From: Exophiala sp. HKRS030
Lineage: Eukaryota; Ascomycota; Eurotiomycetes; Chaetothyriales; Herpotrichiellaceae
Assembly: GCA_023897205.1 (NCBI GenBank)
Contig: JAHWDD010000004.1
Coordinates: forward strand, 2,356,001 to 2,420,000
DNA: 64,000 nt
Reading direction: 5' to 3'
Numbering within the stretch: position 1 is the stretch's first letter; every line of letters begins with the position of its first letter. Position numbers and translations under genes: made by a program. Shown here one piece after another: positions 54,714 through 64,000 of the stretch. Below the pieces are notes generated by a model. It saw only the letters and a list, made by a program, of their open reading frames with translations, did no database searches and was not told the origin of the DNA.

Positions 54714-57700
54714 ATGATCTACCAATATATGAAGAGACCTCCTGTGGCTCGTCTCCGGCATAGTGACAAACTTCACACAGTTTCTTCCCTGCTGAATATC
54801 ATGTTTCAACAAGTTGACGGCGAGGAGAAGGGAAATACCATGGTTACCAGTGCGTTGCTTAGGCGTGCCTTGAGCCGTCCGGAACCAGCTTTAGATGTCG
54901 ACAAGCATGCCACCAACTACTCGAAATTGCCCTTGACTTCGAATGAGCACCATTATAGGCCCCTTGCCACGCGATGGCAAATCCTCGCTGTGATTTTGTT
55001 TGGACTTCTTTCTTCTGTGGCTGTCCTCGAGGTCGGGCTGGAGAAAGGGGTAAAGTATGGAGCTAGTTTAAACCACCAACCTTCGACCAAGAGACATCAT
55101 GTCGAAGACTTTGACACACTGAAAGCAGCTGCTGTACCTGATGGGATCAAAATGCCCGCTACATCAACCTACACAAGTCGACCAATGAGGCCACCACACC
55201 CATGGTCTTTACCTGGAACCGACAGTACTCCTCGGTCCTTGATTGGGTCTCGAAAGACTCTCACTTTCCTTCACTCAAACTCAACTGCCAATAGCTATGA
55301 ATCCGAATCAACTTCCCCGTCAGTTGTAACGACGACAGCAACCGTGACTGTAACTCCGAGCATCGATTGTGGTATTACAGGGATCATAGCTACGTCAAGT
55401 ACAACCACAGTTTTCCAAACGACCACGATTACACCGGGGTCTTCTCCGACATATAATTCCTCGCACTCTGACCGATCCTCTTCAGTCATGCTCGTGGAAC
55501 GTGGTGCCAGCTGGGAGGATATTACCAAAAGCATGACTGCGATGGCGATAACAACGACGGCGCCTAGCTCCGCAGACCCAAGTACTGTAACAGTGGAAGA
55601 AACTATCACCCTAACAGGGGCCTGTGCTGCAGCTGCCGATGACTACATATTCACTACGACTGTATTGCAGACTATCATCGCCCGAGACCTTCCGCTGGAA
55701 CCTTCGGATATGGCTGGAGACGACTGTGGCACTAGCAGTGTTGATTCGATAAGAAGTTCGGAATTGCCCATACCAACAACGTCTGAACTCACCACTGCGA
55801 CCGTGCTCGTATACTGCGCAGGACCTCCAGTGATTACTACGAGAACAACCACGAAAACCGAACAAACTACTTTGGGGATGGTGGTCGCTTCTATCGACAC
55901 TTCTGCTACAGCCTCCAATAGCGGACGTGCATCATCAATTAGTCCCAATGCAAACGCCACTACTCCTGAGATCCCCTTGACGGAATCATGCGATACCCTA
56001 GCTCCAAGTCCACTCTCGGCAGATGTCACTCTGACTACTACTGTCGCGGCCCAACCGCAATATGTGTACTATGTCACAAAGACCGAAATGCAGACAATTC
56101 TTGCTCCGGCTCTTGTGCGGAGATCGACTGATCATGCTAGCATCTCAAATTCACTATCGACTCCAGCGGGATCGAGTCTGCCCGCTTCGGAACTAGACTC
56201 ATCGTTGTCGACGTCTACTTCGACCACAATGCCAATTGTAACAGTGAAACCGGATCGACAGAGACCTAACGAGGTAGATCTGGGTATCGCCATAACCCCT
56301 CTTCAACATTTCAGGGCCATATACATACCCACCTTGACTGCAGTCACATTCAAACTGCTCTGGAGTACAGTTTTTGCGTCTATACGAATGATGGAGCCTT
56401 TCTACCTGTTGGCCAGGAAAGGTGGTGCATCAGCCAAGATGACTTTGAACGCAGACTATCTGACCTCCAGTGTTTCGCCACACAAACTACGGACTTTGTT
56501 CAGGGAATCTCCTGTGGTGATACTGGCCAGTCTAGCGTACCTGGTCTTCAGTATATTACCTGCTTTGGCCACACAAGCATCGACCATCAGAGCCAGCAGC
56601 ATCTGCTTGCGTCCTGATGGCATGCAGGTGCATTGTGGCCCCAAGTGGGAGCTCAATGTGACTTATGCAAAGGCACTTCAAGGTCTGTTGTCTGCCGTGG
56701 CTTTCATGATCGGGGTGATAATCTGGTTGTCCGCCCGACGCCCGAGTGGTGTCTTTTCAAACCCATCGTCAATCGCTGCCATGGCTTCACTTCTCAATAA
56801 TGATGCCTTTGTTCAAGATCTAACGGCGAACCACTCGGACAAACAATCCACATTGGCATCAACTCTTTGTGAGAGACGATATGCTCTTTCATCTCATTTT
56901 ACCCCGGACGGATCTATTCGGTATGGGATGGGGGAGGTGGTCGATGACTCTGTAGAACAACAACATCCTTCTCCCGAAGAAGAAACTACCGAACAATCAT
57001 CGGTCGACAGGAAGAAGGTTGGTGGGCTGCTGTCTCGACTGAAGACTTTGAAACCATTTATCCTGGAAACAGCCTTGTTTTTGGCACAGATTGCCCTTCT
57101 CTGCGTCTTGTTCTCGTACTATTTCATCGACGCCAACGATGCCTTCAACCGTTTCTTTCTGAGCAACCCTCTCCGAAGATTCATCCTCACCTTCAGTGCG
57201 AGTCTTCTCGACGCTCGCTGGAAGCAGCTGGAGCGGGAAGTCCGGATCATGACTCCCTACCGACGCCTACACGCCGGATCCGCTTCGCCGTCCAACACGA
57301 TCCTCGTGACCCAAAACGGTACGGCCATCACGAGTATCGCCCCGGCCCTGTGGCGTCGAAACCTTTTCCACGCCTTTGTCGCCACTGTCGCGACACTGTC
57401 CGATCTCCTGATCATCTTCATCGGTGGCGTTCCATTCTCTTCGGCACAGGTTCTCAAGGACTATTACATGTGTATACAAGTTAGTATCACGATTTTGTGC
57501 TTGATGGTGGCGACGGTGCCGGCGATAATCGTGTGGAGAGTTCAGAACTCGCGGATGAAGATGCCTCGTGGGCCCGACACTCTACTGGCCGTTTGGACGA
57601 TGCTGTGCAATCAAGGCAATGGCATTTGTGAGGAGACGAGAGGTATGGAGAAGATGCCTGCGAGGGACAGAGATAGAATCATTGTCCAAAGAGGTTCTCG

Positions 57701-57806
57701 ATATTGGGCCGGTTGGATCACCACACAGACGTCACACTCGTCGTCCAAGGTAGGTAGGATGTATGTGGTAGAGAAGACATCTGGGAGTATGTCGTCTCAC
57801 GAGTGA
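54714..57806 (+). CDS. Large multi-pass membrane protein, DUF3433 family
   Basis: One exon, 1030 residues from the ATG at 54714; in-frame ATGs at residues 30 (54801) and 43 (54840) are equally plausible starts. A first membrane helix lies at about 85-105 (WQILAVILFGLLSSVAVLEVG). It is followed by some 400 residues rich in Ser and Thr with repeated TTTVxQT/TVTVxxT strings, a likely extracellular mucin-like stretch. The C-terminal half has about six helices, with IYIPTLTAVTFKLLWSTVFASIRMMEPFYLL in two halves of a typical DUF3433 motif, plus VVILASLAYLVFSILPALA and FILETALFLAQIALLCVLFSYYF. DUF3433 proteins are common in filamentous ascomycetes, with roles suggested in polarity and calcium handling (Spray-like), not firmly known. 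Intact; no intron seen. Confidence 0.8.
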   Translation: MIYQYMKRPPVARLRHSDKLHTVSSLLNIMFQQVDGEEKGNTMVTSALLRRALSRPEPALDVDKHATNYSKLPLTSNEHHYRPLATRWQILAVILFGLLSSVAVLEVGLEKGVKYGASLNHQPSTKRHHVEDFDTLKAAAVPDGIKMPATSTYTSRPMRPPHPWSLPGTDSTPRSLIGSRKTLTFLHSNSTANSYESESTSPSVVTTTATVTVTPSIDCGITGIIATSSTTTVFQTTTITPGSSPTYNSSHSDRSSSVMLVERGASWEDITKSMTAMAITTTAPSSADPSTVTVEETITLTGACAAAADDYIFTTTVLQTIIARDLPLEPSDMAGDDCGTSSVDSIRSSELPIPTTSELTTATVLVYCAGPPVITTRTTTKTEQTTLGMVVASIDTSATASNSGRASSISPNANATTPEIPLTESCDTLAPSPLSADVTLTTTVAAQPQYVYYVTKTEMQTILAPALVRRSTDHASISNSLSTPAGSSLPASELDSSLSTSTSTTMPIVTVKPDRQRPNEVDLGIAITPLQHFRAIYIPTLTAVTFKLLWSTVFASIRMMEPFYLLARKGGASAKMTLNADYLTSSVSPHKLRTLFRESPVVILASLAYLVFSILPALATQASTIRASSICLRPDGMQVHCGPKWELNVTYAKALQGLLSAVAFMIGVIIWLSARRPSGVFSNPSSIAAMASLLNNDAFVQDLTANHSDKQSTLASTLCERRYALSSHFTPDGSIRYGMGEVVDDSVEQQHPSPEEETTEQSSVDRKKVGGLLSRLKTLKPFILETALFLAQIALLCVLFSYYFIDANDAFNRFFLSNPLRRFILTFSASLLDARWKQLEREVRIMTPYRRLHAGSASPSNTILVTQNGTAITSIAPALWRRNLFHAFVATVATLSDLLIIFIGGVPFSSAQVLKDYYMCIQVSITILCLMVATVPAIIVWRVQNSRMKMPRGPDTLLAVWTMLCNQGNGICEETRGMEKMPARDRDRIIVQRGSRYWAGWITTQTSHSSSKVGRMYVVEKTSGSMSSHE

Positions 57807-58104
57807 GGGGCAAGGCACTACCGTGGGAAAGAGTAGACTTTTTGATTGAGCGCGACGGTATTGACTAATGTGGTGAGGTTGGAATTGTAGTTGGCTTTTT
57901 GAACGACTCATCGACCCTTGGATGGAAGGGAATAGAACTCCTAGATGGGATTGGTATGGATATTGTTTAGTGTCATTGGTGACGATGCGGGAGATATAGT
58001 AGAAGACCATTTCATTTACTCGTGATAAGACGATAACGAGACAATCACAACCACATCCGAACAAGTCTGTTTGGGGAGTATTTCTCTCCAGTCAAGGACA
58101 CCGC

Positions 58105-59413
58105 CTAAGCAACTTCGACGACTCCCATCTTTTGAAAAACCTTGCCGCCCTCTGGAGTGTCGTCCTTGATCTTGTAATTGTTTGCCGTGTTCCAATTCCT
58201 CCACTCTCCCGCGTTGACCGGTTCGTACAATTTGACCTCACCTTCCGTCAGGGTGATTGGGTCGATGGTCGTTTCCGGGTCGGGGTGGACGAAGAAAGGG
58301 ATACTGTATCTGGAGGGTAAGAGATCCCCCGCGAACTTGTCGTCGGCCGGCTTCACGACTCGATGTCTGGTGCTCCTGACTCTGCCGTTTGTGTATCTCT
58401 GTAGTAGGTCCGCAATGTTGACCAAGACGGTACCTTCAATGGGAGGGGCGGCGACGAATTTGTCGTCGTGCCCCGGATCGATCTCCAACCCTCCTGTGCC
58501 GTCTTGGAACAACAGAGTACACAAGCCGAAATCGGTGTGTGGCATTATCCGCGCGTGACCTTGAGAGTCGATCACTTCTCGGTGCAAAGGTGGGTAGTGG
58601 ATCAGACGGAGTTGAGGGTCGGCGCGAGTGGTGATGTCCTCGAAGAAATCGTCCCCCAACCTCAAAACCATGGCCAGACATTTGAGTACCCTCAAAGCGA
58701 GTGTCAGGCATTCGGAATAAAACCCGTCGAGGGTCTCTTCGAATCCCGGCAAGACCGTGGACGGAGGACACAGAGGGTTGGCGAACCTTCGATGTTCGTA
58801 ACATTCCTTGTGATCGTTGATCCCTTCGGCGCCGTCGGCCGTGTACCCTTGGTTGGTAGAGGCGGAAGACAGTTTGTACCCGAGTTTTTGGTCCAAGGGG
58901 AGAGCGAAAAATGTTTTGGCCTAAGGACACAAAACTGGTGAGATGTAAAGCTTTTGAGGGAGGGAGAGAGAGAGAGGCATCAGGATGAAGAGAATGGTGA
59001 GTGTAGATCGTATGGTGGTTGAACGTTGATTACGAGGCAAGGCTGGGAGAGAAAAGGGGGAAAAGTGCGACATCACTGTGTCTCCTGGTTGTGTGGTCCA
59101 CACAACAAGAACCATTGTAGGGAAGGTGATGGAAAGATAGAATTACGCAGTGTAATGTCGGTAGGAATAGTGTGCAGTGTAGGAAATGATGCTAATTCAT
59201 CCGGGTAGACCGTGTAGAGTAGTCAGTTCATATACCGTTACGTACCAGCTCAAAAATCTCGTCGACCCTGGCCTGTGAGATGCCAGTGTCCTTTAGGTAT
59301 ATGAACCCGACGGTCGAAAAGGCATCGTAGACTTGTTTCGCTACTTGTTCCTGGTCGGCTCGAGTTCCCGTGAGGAACTTTTCGAACGAAACGACGGGGA
59401 TTGCGTCAGTCAT
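58105..59413 (-). CDS. 2-oxoglutarate/Fe(II) oxygenase 2, IPNS-like
   Basis: Exons 59413-59246 (56 codons) and 58920-58105 give 327 residues. The intron of 325 nt (GTACGT...TTAG) is several times longer than others here, yet its removal joins VDEIFEL to AKTFFALPLDQK with no missing family residue. The N-terminal DIOX_N region has AFSTVGFIYLKDTGI. The Fe(II) ligands are His184 and Asp186 (MPHTDFG) and His242 (STRHRV); the 2-oxoglutarate-binding Arg260 and Ser262 lie in SRYSIPFF. All catalytic residues are present, so it should be active. The NQGYT and LLFQDGTGGLEI segments resemble the branch that includes fungal thymine-7-hydroxylase and many unassigned enzymes; the substrate is unknown. It is convergent with the DUF3433 gene (298 bp apart) and upstream of, and on the same strand as, nothing closely linked. 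Confidence 0.86.
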
Positions 59414-60126
59414 TGTTCAGTCGTGTTGGACTTGTTGAAGAAGAAACTTGTTTAGATATGACGATGAAGTTGAAGTGGAAACTGGCTGACTGAGCCTCGA
59501 GGACGATTGTATTGACAAGAATAAGGAAAATGTGGATCAAGATAAAAGCGTATATCTCGTATGAGGTATATCATGGATCATGAGATCAAAGAGTATTATA
59601 TCCTATCATTGACACTTTGAATAAACGTTGGGAAGGAAGAAGAAGTTTGAGAAGCGTACTTGGATAGGGAGACGTACGTATCTTGGACGTATCAAAAGAA
59701 TATAAGCGTACGGTACCACCTATGACAGTTGTACCAGATATGGTAAAAGGAGTATGGAATGGGCAAGTCACCAAGACGTGGATTAGACGATGGACAGACG
59801 CCCTTCTCCGACTCTCTTACATATCTGAAGGTTTGACGATCAACTTCACCCACTTTTGATCAAACCATTTAATGACTGACCCTGGTCCTTGTCCAACAGC
59901 ATGATACGGATGGTCAACAGGCTTCCGAGGGTCTTCTGGCCTGTGCAAGTACTGTACGAACTACGCGTCCTTTCCCAAATGGTGTTCTTCCGAGCCGTCT
60001 ACCAAACGAGTTATCTGAGTCGATCTGTTACAGAGTTCGAGTTCCTCCAGCTTTGACATCCTAGGGACACCCCATTCATTGCGTATCCCAGGAATGGGCT
60101 TCTTCATGCACCCTTACCCACCCCAC
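59414..60126. other. Intergenic, 0.7 kb
   Basis: No gene. It carries the promoter of the second oxygenase gene and the 3' end of the sugar transporter transcript. Confidence 0.5.
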
Positions 60127-61975
60127 TCAACCATCGACTTTCTGAGAAACCACGACTTCTTCTTTGTCATCGACCTTTACGCCATCAACAACATACTTCT
60201 TGAGCACATCAGAGCCCAACTCGATCTCCCCATCAGCGACAGCCTTTAGGTCGGGTACATCAGAATGCTTGATTCCATCAAAGATCTTGTCCACTTCTTC
60301 AAGCGTAAGGCCTCTGGTCTCGACCCAGTACCAAAGAACCCCGGCGAGCATGAGGATATCAGCACTCGCATTGATAATGTACGTTTTCCAACCGATGGCG
60401 TCCAAGGCAAATGGAAATGCCATTGTGACGAGAAGCCCACAAAGTTTCGTAGTGAGCGTGTACAGACCCATGCCGGTGCCTATAGTATCACAAGGTTGAT
60501 GTCAGTTCTGAGACTCGTTTTTGGGGGAAATATTGGAGGGTGTTTTTAACAAGGAAAATTACTCACCTCTCACTTCATAGGAAAGTACTTCTGGCGGGTA
60601 CAGAACCGTCAAGGGCGTGATACCGTAGGCGTACGCCGCATTGTACAAGAAGATCAAGGCGATCGTTCCATAGATTCCAGACTTGTCGGTAGATGTGCCG
60701 TATACAGCCGTGAGACCTGCCAGAATATAAAAGGTCACAATCTGTCCAGCAAGACTGATCGCGCAAAGGGTCCTTCGTCCGATCGAGTCGGCGAACCAGG
60801 CGCCCAAGAGCGAAATCACCAGCGTCCAGGATGTCAAGATGATGTTGATTTCCAATTGGGTCGTTGGATCCTGGATGCCAGCTTGCTCGAGCATCGTGCC
60901 AAAGTAAAAGGTGATGATGTTCGTACCGGGAAGCATGACGATGATTGAAAAGGTGGCGGTGATGATCAATCGTTTACGATTCCCCTTTGACGTGAATGAC
61001 TCGACAAAGGACAGTTCCTTGCTCTTTTCGTAGGCAATGGTGTCACTTATTTCGCGGAATTGCAAGAGGACAATCGGTGACTCCTTGTCTCCGTGAGCAT
61101 TGACCGCCGCGAGCACCTCCAAGGCTTCGTCGTGGCGATCTTGGTCGATCAACCTAGAATGACATACATTAATCACCTCAAGTACCCAAGTTGCAACGCT
61201 TGTCTAATGGAATCGCTCACCAACGAGGCGACTCGGGTAGTAATGTGAGGACACAAAAGCATAGAATGCTAGGCACAATCTGTACGAGACTAGGTGTTCT
61301 CCAAGCCCAGTTGGTGCTATAGTGTTGGGTCTGAATTGCAATTAGAACAGACAGTGTATTAAAGATAATATTGTGCCGCCAGTAGTTCTTACAGAATAGC
61401 AGACTCCTGATGCTATCAGAGTCCCAACGCCCCAGCATGCATAGTACAATCCCAAAGCCAGTGGACGGTATTTCAAAGGAGCAGTCTCGGCCACATATGT
61501 CGGACATGAAGTTTGTGCGAAACCCATTCCGAAACCTGTTTGGCGATCAGTACTGTCTCATCGACAGGTGGATAGGATACGACAGGTGCGACTCACCAAC
61601 GATGAAACGGCCTGCTATGAACATGCCAATATTCTGCGCAGCTGCTTGAATGACTGCACCGATCAAAGTAAGAACGGCGGACAAGAGAATGCTTTTCTTT
61701 CGTCCTGCCCAGTCGACAATAAAACCGGCAATTAACGAAGAGCATGAGCCACCAACATATGAGATGGCGGTGTTGAGAGACTTGGTGGCGGTTGTCAGTG
61801 TGAAGTAGTTGGAATACGTGGGCATCACATTCAAGCTTCCCATCAAGGAGCTATCGTATCCCAAGAGTACAGAGTCGACGACCGAGACGGCAATGATAGC
61901 CGCCAGCAACGCCGTTTGTGATCGAGGGACAAAGCGAGACAAGTGTCTCCTTGAGCTCGTCGTCGTCGTCGTCAT
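60127..61975 (-). CDS. MFS sugar transporter
   Basis: Five exons, 61975-61597, 61535-61393, 61330-61221, 61153-60567 and 60479-60127, give 523 residues; introns are 61, 62, 67 and 87 nt, and all phases agree. Twelve membrane helices are expected. Family signatures are visible: GYDSSLMGSLNV in helix 1, DWAGRKK after helix 2 (the GRK/R motif), ETAPLKYRPLALGLYY, LLPESPRWL at the start of the central loop, ADSIGRRT, then YPPEVLSYEVRGTGMGL and WVETRGLTLEEVDKIFDG near the end. It should import hexose, disaccharide or a related sugar by proton symport at the plasma membrane. The helix 7 motif ITFYFGTMLEQAG resembles the lactose/galacturonate-like subgroup, but substrate cannot be fixed. Next to an oxygenase gene, with no clear pathway link. 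Confidence 0.88.
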
Positions 61976-62961
61976 TGCGCCGGTGTTGCCCAGAGGAAAA
62001 ATCTACCAGCTTTGTTCAGACGTACCGGTGGGTGCTGTTGAGGTTTGGGATGAGCACCGATTTTGTATTGGGACAAGGATTCAAGTCAACGTTGAAGGAC
62101 TCAAGACTCTGTCAAAAGCCTACTGTATCTTATCTGCCGAAGCAGGCCGGCATAGATGTAACGTCTCGAAGGACTCCCACCTTATCATCGGGCAATAACA
62201 TGGTTCATCCTTGCCCGCGATCAAGCAGCGAGGTCTGCGTAAATAGCAAAAGGGCCAGTGCTCGCATCTCCGCGTGTTAACCATTTCGATAAGTGGGGGG
62301 GTTGGATGATCCTGGGTGAGGTGATACCTTGTACTGTATGGAAGAAAGGATCCCGGCTAAGGACGAGGTAGGAAGTATTTGTGAGTATCTCTCTGCATTG
62401 CCGAGTGACTAGATAACTTAGTCGTCCTCGGTATCGGTGGGATGAATTCGGGGTAATGATTAATCGGGTCTGGATGAGAGATAGGGATTTGTTAGTCCGA
62501 CAACTTGTCGATCGCAAGTCCAGATGTTCTGGCGAAGTTCGCGCGAGTCCATCCCGTATGTTTAGTTAACAAACAAGAGACCAAAAGCAGCTCTACGGAA
62601 AAACATATGTCCGGATCCATATACGGGGCTGCTGCCAAACTAGTGCCCAGTGTGAGGATTGGGTCAGTCACGTTGCTGATAAAGAGCAGACGAAAGGGAT
62701 ACCAATATGACAAGATAGATACCATTTCCTATCTGCCGATTGATGATATAGTGAGGCTATAGCCTCAAAAACGGGGTATCTCTCGACGGGTCCTCTTTCT
62801 CCTCTCGCAGGTGGAAGCCCTCGACACTCGAAGGAGCGACGAAGTCCACATGAACAACGCCTGTTTCACAAACCGCAAGAGATTATTCCTCCCATCCGTT
62901 ACACACAAATAGCACTCCTTTCCCACCGCCAAACCCTGATATCATGTTTGATGCTTTCTTT
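61976..62961. other. Intergenic, about 1 kb
   Basis: No gene recognised. It contains the sugar-transporter promoter and the 3' flank of the Cys-Pro repeat gene. Confidence 0.5.
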
Positions 62962-63399
62962 TCAAGCATGTTTGTGTACCACAGGGCAGACGGCGTCCTT
63001 GGAAGCCGCCTGAAGACTTGGATGTTCATGAACTTTTCCCTTGTGATGGCCGAGGGTGGCATTTGTGACTGGACAGACATCACCTTCCTTTGAGTTTGCC
63101 GTGGAAGGGTGATTCGGAGGAAGGACCGAGGAGACGGTCCCGACGACGGGGCAGATGGCCTCGTCCATGGCCTGTTGCTCCGGACGCGAGACGATCTTGG
63201 AGAGGGCAGGGCACGACTCGGCGTTCGAGAGATCTTCAGTGTTGTTGAAAATGCCAGGATGCTTGCTGAGATTGTGGTGGTGGTCGGTCGTAGCGTTGGT
63301 GACTGGGCAGACGAGTCCTGGTGCCGAGAGATCGAACTCGGGATGCTTGGGAGGAAGGACGGTGTTGGTGGTGCCAACAATGGGACAGACTTCAGCCAT
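62962..63399 (-). CDS. Small Cys-Pro/His duplicated-repeat protein, unknown function
   Basis: One exon, 145 residues from the ATG at 63399. The protein is an internal duplication with a period of about 78. Unit 1 has EVCPIVGTTNTVLPPKHP, LVCPVTNATTDHHH, KHP and SCPALSKIV. Unit 2 has AICPVVGTVSSVLPPNHP, DVCPVTNATLGHH, HEHP and AVCPVVHKH. All six cysteines (5, 31, 63, 83, 109, 138) are followed by proline, and each unit has a His cluster. Cys-Pro dipeptides are the core of heme-regulatory motifs, so heme binding is a reasonable but untested idea; zinc or copper binding is another. No signal peptide or membrane segment is seen, so it is probably cytosolic or nuclear. I recognise no named family. 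Confidence 0.75.
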   Translation of the reverse strand: MAEVCPIVGTTNTVLPPKHPEFDLSAPGLVCPVTNATTDHHHNLSKHPGIFNNTEDLSNAESCPALSKIVSRPEQQAMDEAICPVVGTVSSVLPPNHPSTANSKEGDVCPVTNATLGHHKGKVHEHPSLQAASKDAVCPVVHKHA

Positions 63400-63961
63400 G
63401 ATGAATGGTGTATAGTAGGGACTGAGGTCGACAAAAGACGGTGGTGAAGGTATAATAGCACAGTGGAAGTGCCGATGTTCTGATCAGGCTAGAGTTGTAG
63501 TAATTTTGAGAGCACGATGGGACGAGAAGGTTTGTGAGTTGAAGGGATGCAATAGGCAGCGCGTCAGGCAGTTGGGCAGGTCGGGAAGAGGCCGTCGACA
63601 TCACATTGCACGGTCACGTTGCCTCCTCACAATGGCTGTTTACAGAACAATCAGCCTTGTCAATTTATGACGTAGCCGCATGAGCAAACAACCCCCTCAC
63701 TGACATTGTCCAATCAGAAGCTCAATGTTGGTAATCAGAAAGTCGTGTTCTTTTATCACATGATCGTTGCCTTGTCAGGGACCAAAGTACTCGTACTCGT
63801 TCTCGTATTCGTACCCCGAACCTTGGATTTGTTTCCTACACCTCCGAAGGTCACAACAAGAGTAGAATCTATGATTTAAAATAATCTAATGCCGCTGAAT
63901 ACACTCCACTGAACGTCCTCAATCAGACTCAAGCTCAGGCTCTCGGTCGCTCTTTTGCCTA
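63400..63961. promoter_or_regulatory. Upstream region of the Cys-Pro repeat gene
   Basis: About 560 bp without a gene. CCAATCA at 63710-63716 matches the core of the CCAAT-binding complex (HAP/CBC), and a TGACGTA bZIP/CRE-like core lies at about 63668-63674. CTCGTACTCGT-type repeats occur near 63788-63815. The region may serve both the repeat gene (-) and a gene starting at 63962 (+). Confidence 0.4.
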
Positions 63962-64000
63962 ATGTCTCTCCAGCCCATTGCCCAACTGCAGATGAACGCT
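63962..64000 (+). CDS. Possible 5' end of a gene running off the window
   Basis: An ATG at 63962 opens 13 codons (MSLQPIAQLQMNA) to the window edge. It follows a pyrimidine-rich leader-like stretch. Too short to name; it may equally be non-coding. Confidence 0.3.
   Translation, partial: MSLQPIAQLQMNA

Overview
This is a filamentous ascomycete (Pezizomycotina) nuclear genome window. Genes carry short introns (mostly 48-100 nt) with GTRNGY-type donors, CTGAC/CTAAC-like branch points and YAG acceptors. The gene set is typical of Eurotiomycete/Chaetothyriales-type moulds (fungal rhodopsin-domain membrane protein, DUF3433 protein, CP2/Grainyhead factor, GT2 glycosyltransferase, TEN1, WHI5-like repressor). 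The order-level guess is an inference. I recognised no tRNA, rRNA, CRISPR array or intact transposon.

Layout. 1-5 kb: the 5' part of an NCS1 purine-cytosine permease (-), an IPNS-type 2-oxoglutarate oxygenase (+) and a xylose-reductase-type aldo-keto reductase (+). 5-10 kb: the telomere CST subunit TEN1 (+) and a large GT2 glycosyltransferase (+). 10-14 kb: an F-box-like protein (-), a small membrane protein (-) and a TSR4/PDCD2-type ribosome-assembly protein (+). 17-24 kb: a WHI5/NRM1-like G1/S repressor (-) and a metzincin-jacalin protein (+), both flanked by about 3 kb gene-poor tracts. 24.3-31.8 kb: a 7.5 kb gene desert leading to a CP2/Grainyhead transcription factor (+). 37-42 kb: a J-domain protein (+) and a rhodopsin-fold membrane protein (+). 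42.7-46.5 kb: two head-to-head patatin-like genes, one with an intact Ser-Asp dyad and one with the nucleophile replaced. 47-54 kb: glutamate decarboxylase (+), GH92 mannosidase (-) and a second J-domain protein (+). 54-64 kb: a DUF3433 membrane protein (+), a second 2-OG oxygenase (-), an MFS sugar transporter (-), a small protein of Cys-Pro/His repeats (-) and perhaps the first codons of another gene at the right edge.

Most genes look like independent chromosomal genes; I see no classical biosynthetic cluster. The items most worth a second look are: (1) the divergent patatin enzyme/pseudoenzyme pair; (2) the 145-residue protein whose six cysteines all sit in Cys-Pro motifs within a duplicated His-rich unit; (3) a perfect Grainyhead consensus site, AACCGGTT, lying across the first splice donor of the Grainyhead-family gene itself; (4) two J-domain proteins with identical HPD placement and unrecognised helical C-termini; (5) a UAAUG stop-start overlap between a 4-codon upstream ORF and TEN1.

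Exon boundaries were worked out by hand from splice signals, reading frame and family continuity, and none has transcript support. Residue numbers refer to those models. Several genes (permease, WHI5-like, TEN1, glutamate decarboxylase, patatin 2) are only visible after splicing or run off the window.
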